This document shows, piece by piece, positions 6,558 to 8,024 of a stretch of 8,024 nucleotides of DNA; position 1 is the first letter of the stretch; the number at the start of each line of letters is the position of its first letter. Both the position numbers and the translations under genes were made by a program. The notes beneath the pieces are model-generated. The model worked only from the letters and a program-made list of their open reading frames with translations, searched no databases and was not told where the DNA came from. The DNA is taken from assembly GCA_036803025.1 (NCBI GenBank), contig DAIRVC010000127.1, positions 1 through 8,024 on the forward strand. Direction: 5' to 3'. This DNA is from DAIRVC01 sp036803025. Lineage in GTDB: Bacteria; Chloroflexota; Anaerolineae; Anaerolineales; E44-bin32.

Positions 6558-6614
6558 ATGAGGGCGGTTACCCGGGATCGAGGGATTGCATGGCGCGTGT
6601 CGATGCTCCACTGA
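6558..6614 (+). other. Possible 18-codon leader ORF overlapping the start of the next gene
   Basis: ATG at 6558 begins an 18-residue frame (MRAVTRDRGIAWRVSMLH) that ends at TGA 6612-6614, 22 bases inside the next gene and in a different frame. A GAGGA at 6542-6546 is 11 bases upstream, a loose SD. Four arginines and no recognisable pattern. It may be chance, or couple translation to the downstream start. Confidence 0.15.
6581..6584 (+). promoter_or_regulatory. Ribosome binding site of the membrane glycosyltransferase gene
   Basis: AGGG (within GAGGG, 6580-6584) is 5 bases before the ATG at 6590. It supports this start in the absence of any other in-frame ATG nearby upstream. Confidence 0.5.
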
Positions 6615-8024
6615 CTGCCGAGGCGCCCACAACGGCCAAGGGCAACGATGGTCGCCCGACGAGCCGTCTGATCCCTCCTCTCCTCCTCCTATGGGCGATA
6701 GGCCTGGCCGGCGGAGCCATGATCTTGTGGGCGACGCCCTGGGGCGTCGGCATTTCCCATGACAGCCTCTTCTACTTCTCGGCGGCCGAGAACCTGGTCG
6801 CCGGGAATGGTCTGTTCTGGTCCGGCGAAGGCGGCGTCCTCAAGCCGCTCGTGCATTTCCCCCCGCTCTACCCGGCGTTGATCGCGCTGCTCATCTGGGC
6901 CGGCGTGCCGCCCGACGCCGGTGCCCGCGGGCTGGCCGCCATACTGTTCTCCCTCAATGTCATGCTGCCCCCGACCCTGATCTACCTTTGGAGCAAGCGG
7001 CTCCTTCCGGCCCTGGCCGTCGGCCTGGTCCTTCTGCTCTCCCCCGTCCTGGTCGGCGCACACCTGGCCGCGCTCTCCGAGCCGCTCTACCTGCTCATCT
7101 CCACAGCGGTGATCGGCCTCACGGCCTGGGTCTCCATCCACCCGGGGCGCGGGGGCATCCTGGCTCTCGCCTTGGCGATGTCGCTGGGGTATCTCACGCG
7201 CTACGTGGGTGTCGCCTTGTTCCTGGCAGTCCCACTGATTCTGTGCTTCTCGGCGCGCGGTACCTTGCGCAAGCGGATGACGTTGGCCGCCAGCGTCCTC
7301 GGTATCGCCGCCGTCCCGGCCGCCGCCTGGCTTGGCCGCAACCTGCTGCTCAGCGGCTCCGCCACGAACCGGACCCTCGGGTTCCATCCGCCTGGGGGCG
7401 ACGCGCTCCGGCAGTTCCTCGACGTCGTCACCGCATGGTTCGTGCCCGGAGTCCACTCGCATTGGTTGGAGGCGGCACTGTTCGGTCTGGCGCTGCTCGC
7501 TGCACTGGCGCTCACTGCCTGGCTTGTGACCCGGCGGGACGAGCGGCCGCGCCACCTCGCGATTCTCGCCCTGGGCTCCCTCATCTACCTGATCACCTAC
7601 CTGCTCGGCCTGCTGGCCTCCTTGACCCTCTTTGACGCCTCCACGCGCATCGATAGCCGCATCCTCACGCCCGTCTTCCTGGCCGGGGTTGTCGCCTGGT
7701 TCAGTCTGCTGGGCGCGCTTACGGCCGGCCGCCGCTGGGGTTGGTTCCCGGCGCTGGCAACGGGCGCCCTGCTGCTCCTCACTGCCCGGCATTCGCTGGG
7801 AGCTTTGAGCGCCACGCTCGAGACGGCGCGCCTGGAGGGGATGGGCTTTGCCAGTCGCGCCTGGCATGAATCGGAGATCCTCGGCTGGATTCGGGGACTG
7901 CCCCCCTCGACCATCGTGTACTCGGACCAGCCCGCCGCGCTCGAGTACTGGATCTCGCGCCCAGCTCTGTCCATCCCTCAACGGCTGGATCCGGTGACGC
8001 GCCTTGAGCGAGGGGACTATCCTG
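6590..8024 (+). CDS. Polytopic GT-C-like glycosyltransferase family membrane protein (3' partial)
   Basis: Open to the right edge, 478 codons visible. A polar N-terminus (1-26) precedes the first membrane helix (about 27-49), followed by a first extracytoplasmic loop with GISHDSLFYFSAAENLVAGN and HFPPLYPALIALL. An acidic residue in this loop (Asp58) and the Pro-Pro-Leu-Tyr-Pro motif are typical of GT39/ArnT-like GT-C enzymes, which transfer sugars from polyprenyl-phosphate donors outside the membrane. Further helices lie at about 114-134, 140-158, 164-182, 188-220, 231-250, 294-313, 322-346, 359-379 and 385-400. Other family-like points are HLAALSEPLYLL (Glu164), YLTRYVGVAL (Arg204) and DSRILTPVF (355-363). 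After the last helix a soluble C-terminal domain begins (WHESEILGWIRGLPPSTIVY), as in related proteins. Acceptor unknown. The very long antisense frame across it (6689-7981) is a codon-bias shadow. A plain transporter or hypothetical multi-pass protein is the alternative. Confidence 0.82.
   Translation, partial: MARVDAPLTAEAPTTAKGNDGRPTSRLIPPLLLLWAIGLAGGAMILWATPWGVGISHDSLFYFSAAENLVAGNGLFWSGEGGVLKPLVHFPPLYPALIALLIWAGVPPDAGARGLAAILFSLNVMLPPTLIYLWSKRLLPALAVGLVLLLSPVLVGAHLAALSEPLYLLISTAVIGLTAWVSIHPGRGGILALALAMSLGYLTRYVGVALFLAVPLILCFSARGTLRKRMTLAASVLGIAAVPAAAWLGRNLLLSGSATNRTLGFHPPGGDALRQFLDVVTAWFVPGVHSHWLEAALFGLALLAALALTAWLVTRRDERPRHLAILALGSLIYLITYLLGLLASLTLFDASTRIDSRILTPVFLAGVVAWFSLLGALTAGRRWGWFPALATGALLLLTARHSLGALSATLETARLEGMGFASRAWHESEILGWIRGLPPSTIVYSDQPAALEYWISRPALSIPQRLDPVTRLERGDYP

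Noticed and set aside
6689..7981. 430-codon open frame on the - strand
   Set aside because: Its protein is Gln/Gly/Arg/Glu-rich without hydrophobic cores or motifs. The + strand frame it covers encodes a coherent membrane protein with helices and GT-C motifs, so this is a GC-driven shadow.
1..8024. CRISPR array, insertion sequence, tRNA or rRNA, phage or defence genes
   Set aside because: No spaced direct repeats, no transposase or integrase motifs, no cloverleaf-like or rRNA-like sequence and no recognisable defence domains were seen on either strand.

Overview
The window is a GC-rich stretch of bacterial chromosome with every convincing gene on the + strand. The style fits a Chloroflexota (Anaerolineae-like) genome, probably an environmental one. 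This rests on the lipoprotein with a TGCNLP-type lipobox and Pro/Ala linker, modular secreted proteins with beta-sandwich domains, GC-rich codon use and TATAAT/TAGAAT -10 boxes. The assignment is a judgement from style, not from a marker gene.

Layout. (1) 2-739: the 3' end of a surface protein with a carbohydrate-binding-like jelly-roll domain and a C-terminal GG..C / hydrophobic / RRRR anchor signal. (2) 798-1949: a radical SAM protein of the spore-photoproduct-lyase-like (SplB/COG1533) type with a C-terminal helix-hairpin-helix. (3) About 1951-2619: a C-terminal domain typical of multiheme c-type cytochromes, without any heme-binding part. It follows directly on the stop codon of the radical SAM gene and has no convincing start, so it is probably a truncated remnant. 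(4) 2687-3907: a lipoprotein with two FN3-like domains and a C-terminal SdrD-B-like domain. (5) 4015-6505: a likely operon behind a TATAAT box, with an M20 metallopeptidase/deacylase, a nitroreductase with a long C-terminal extension, and a YbaK-type aminoacyl-tRNA deacylase. The last two overlap by 4 bases (ATGA). (6) 6590-8024: a polytopic GT-C-like glycosyltransferase/mannosyltransferase family protein with its own extended -10 box, running off the right edge.

The genes do not form one obvious pathway. They look like a mix of cell-surface proteins and small housekeeping enzymes. No RNA genes, CRISPR arrays, insertion sequences or integrase genes were seen, and no stretch over 300 bases lacks a gene. 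The items most worth a second look are the headless cytochrome domain and its junction, the radical SAM/HhH architecture, and the C-terminal sorting-like signal of the first gene. I did not find a clear new multi-gene system.
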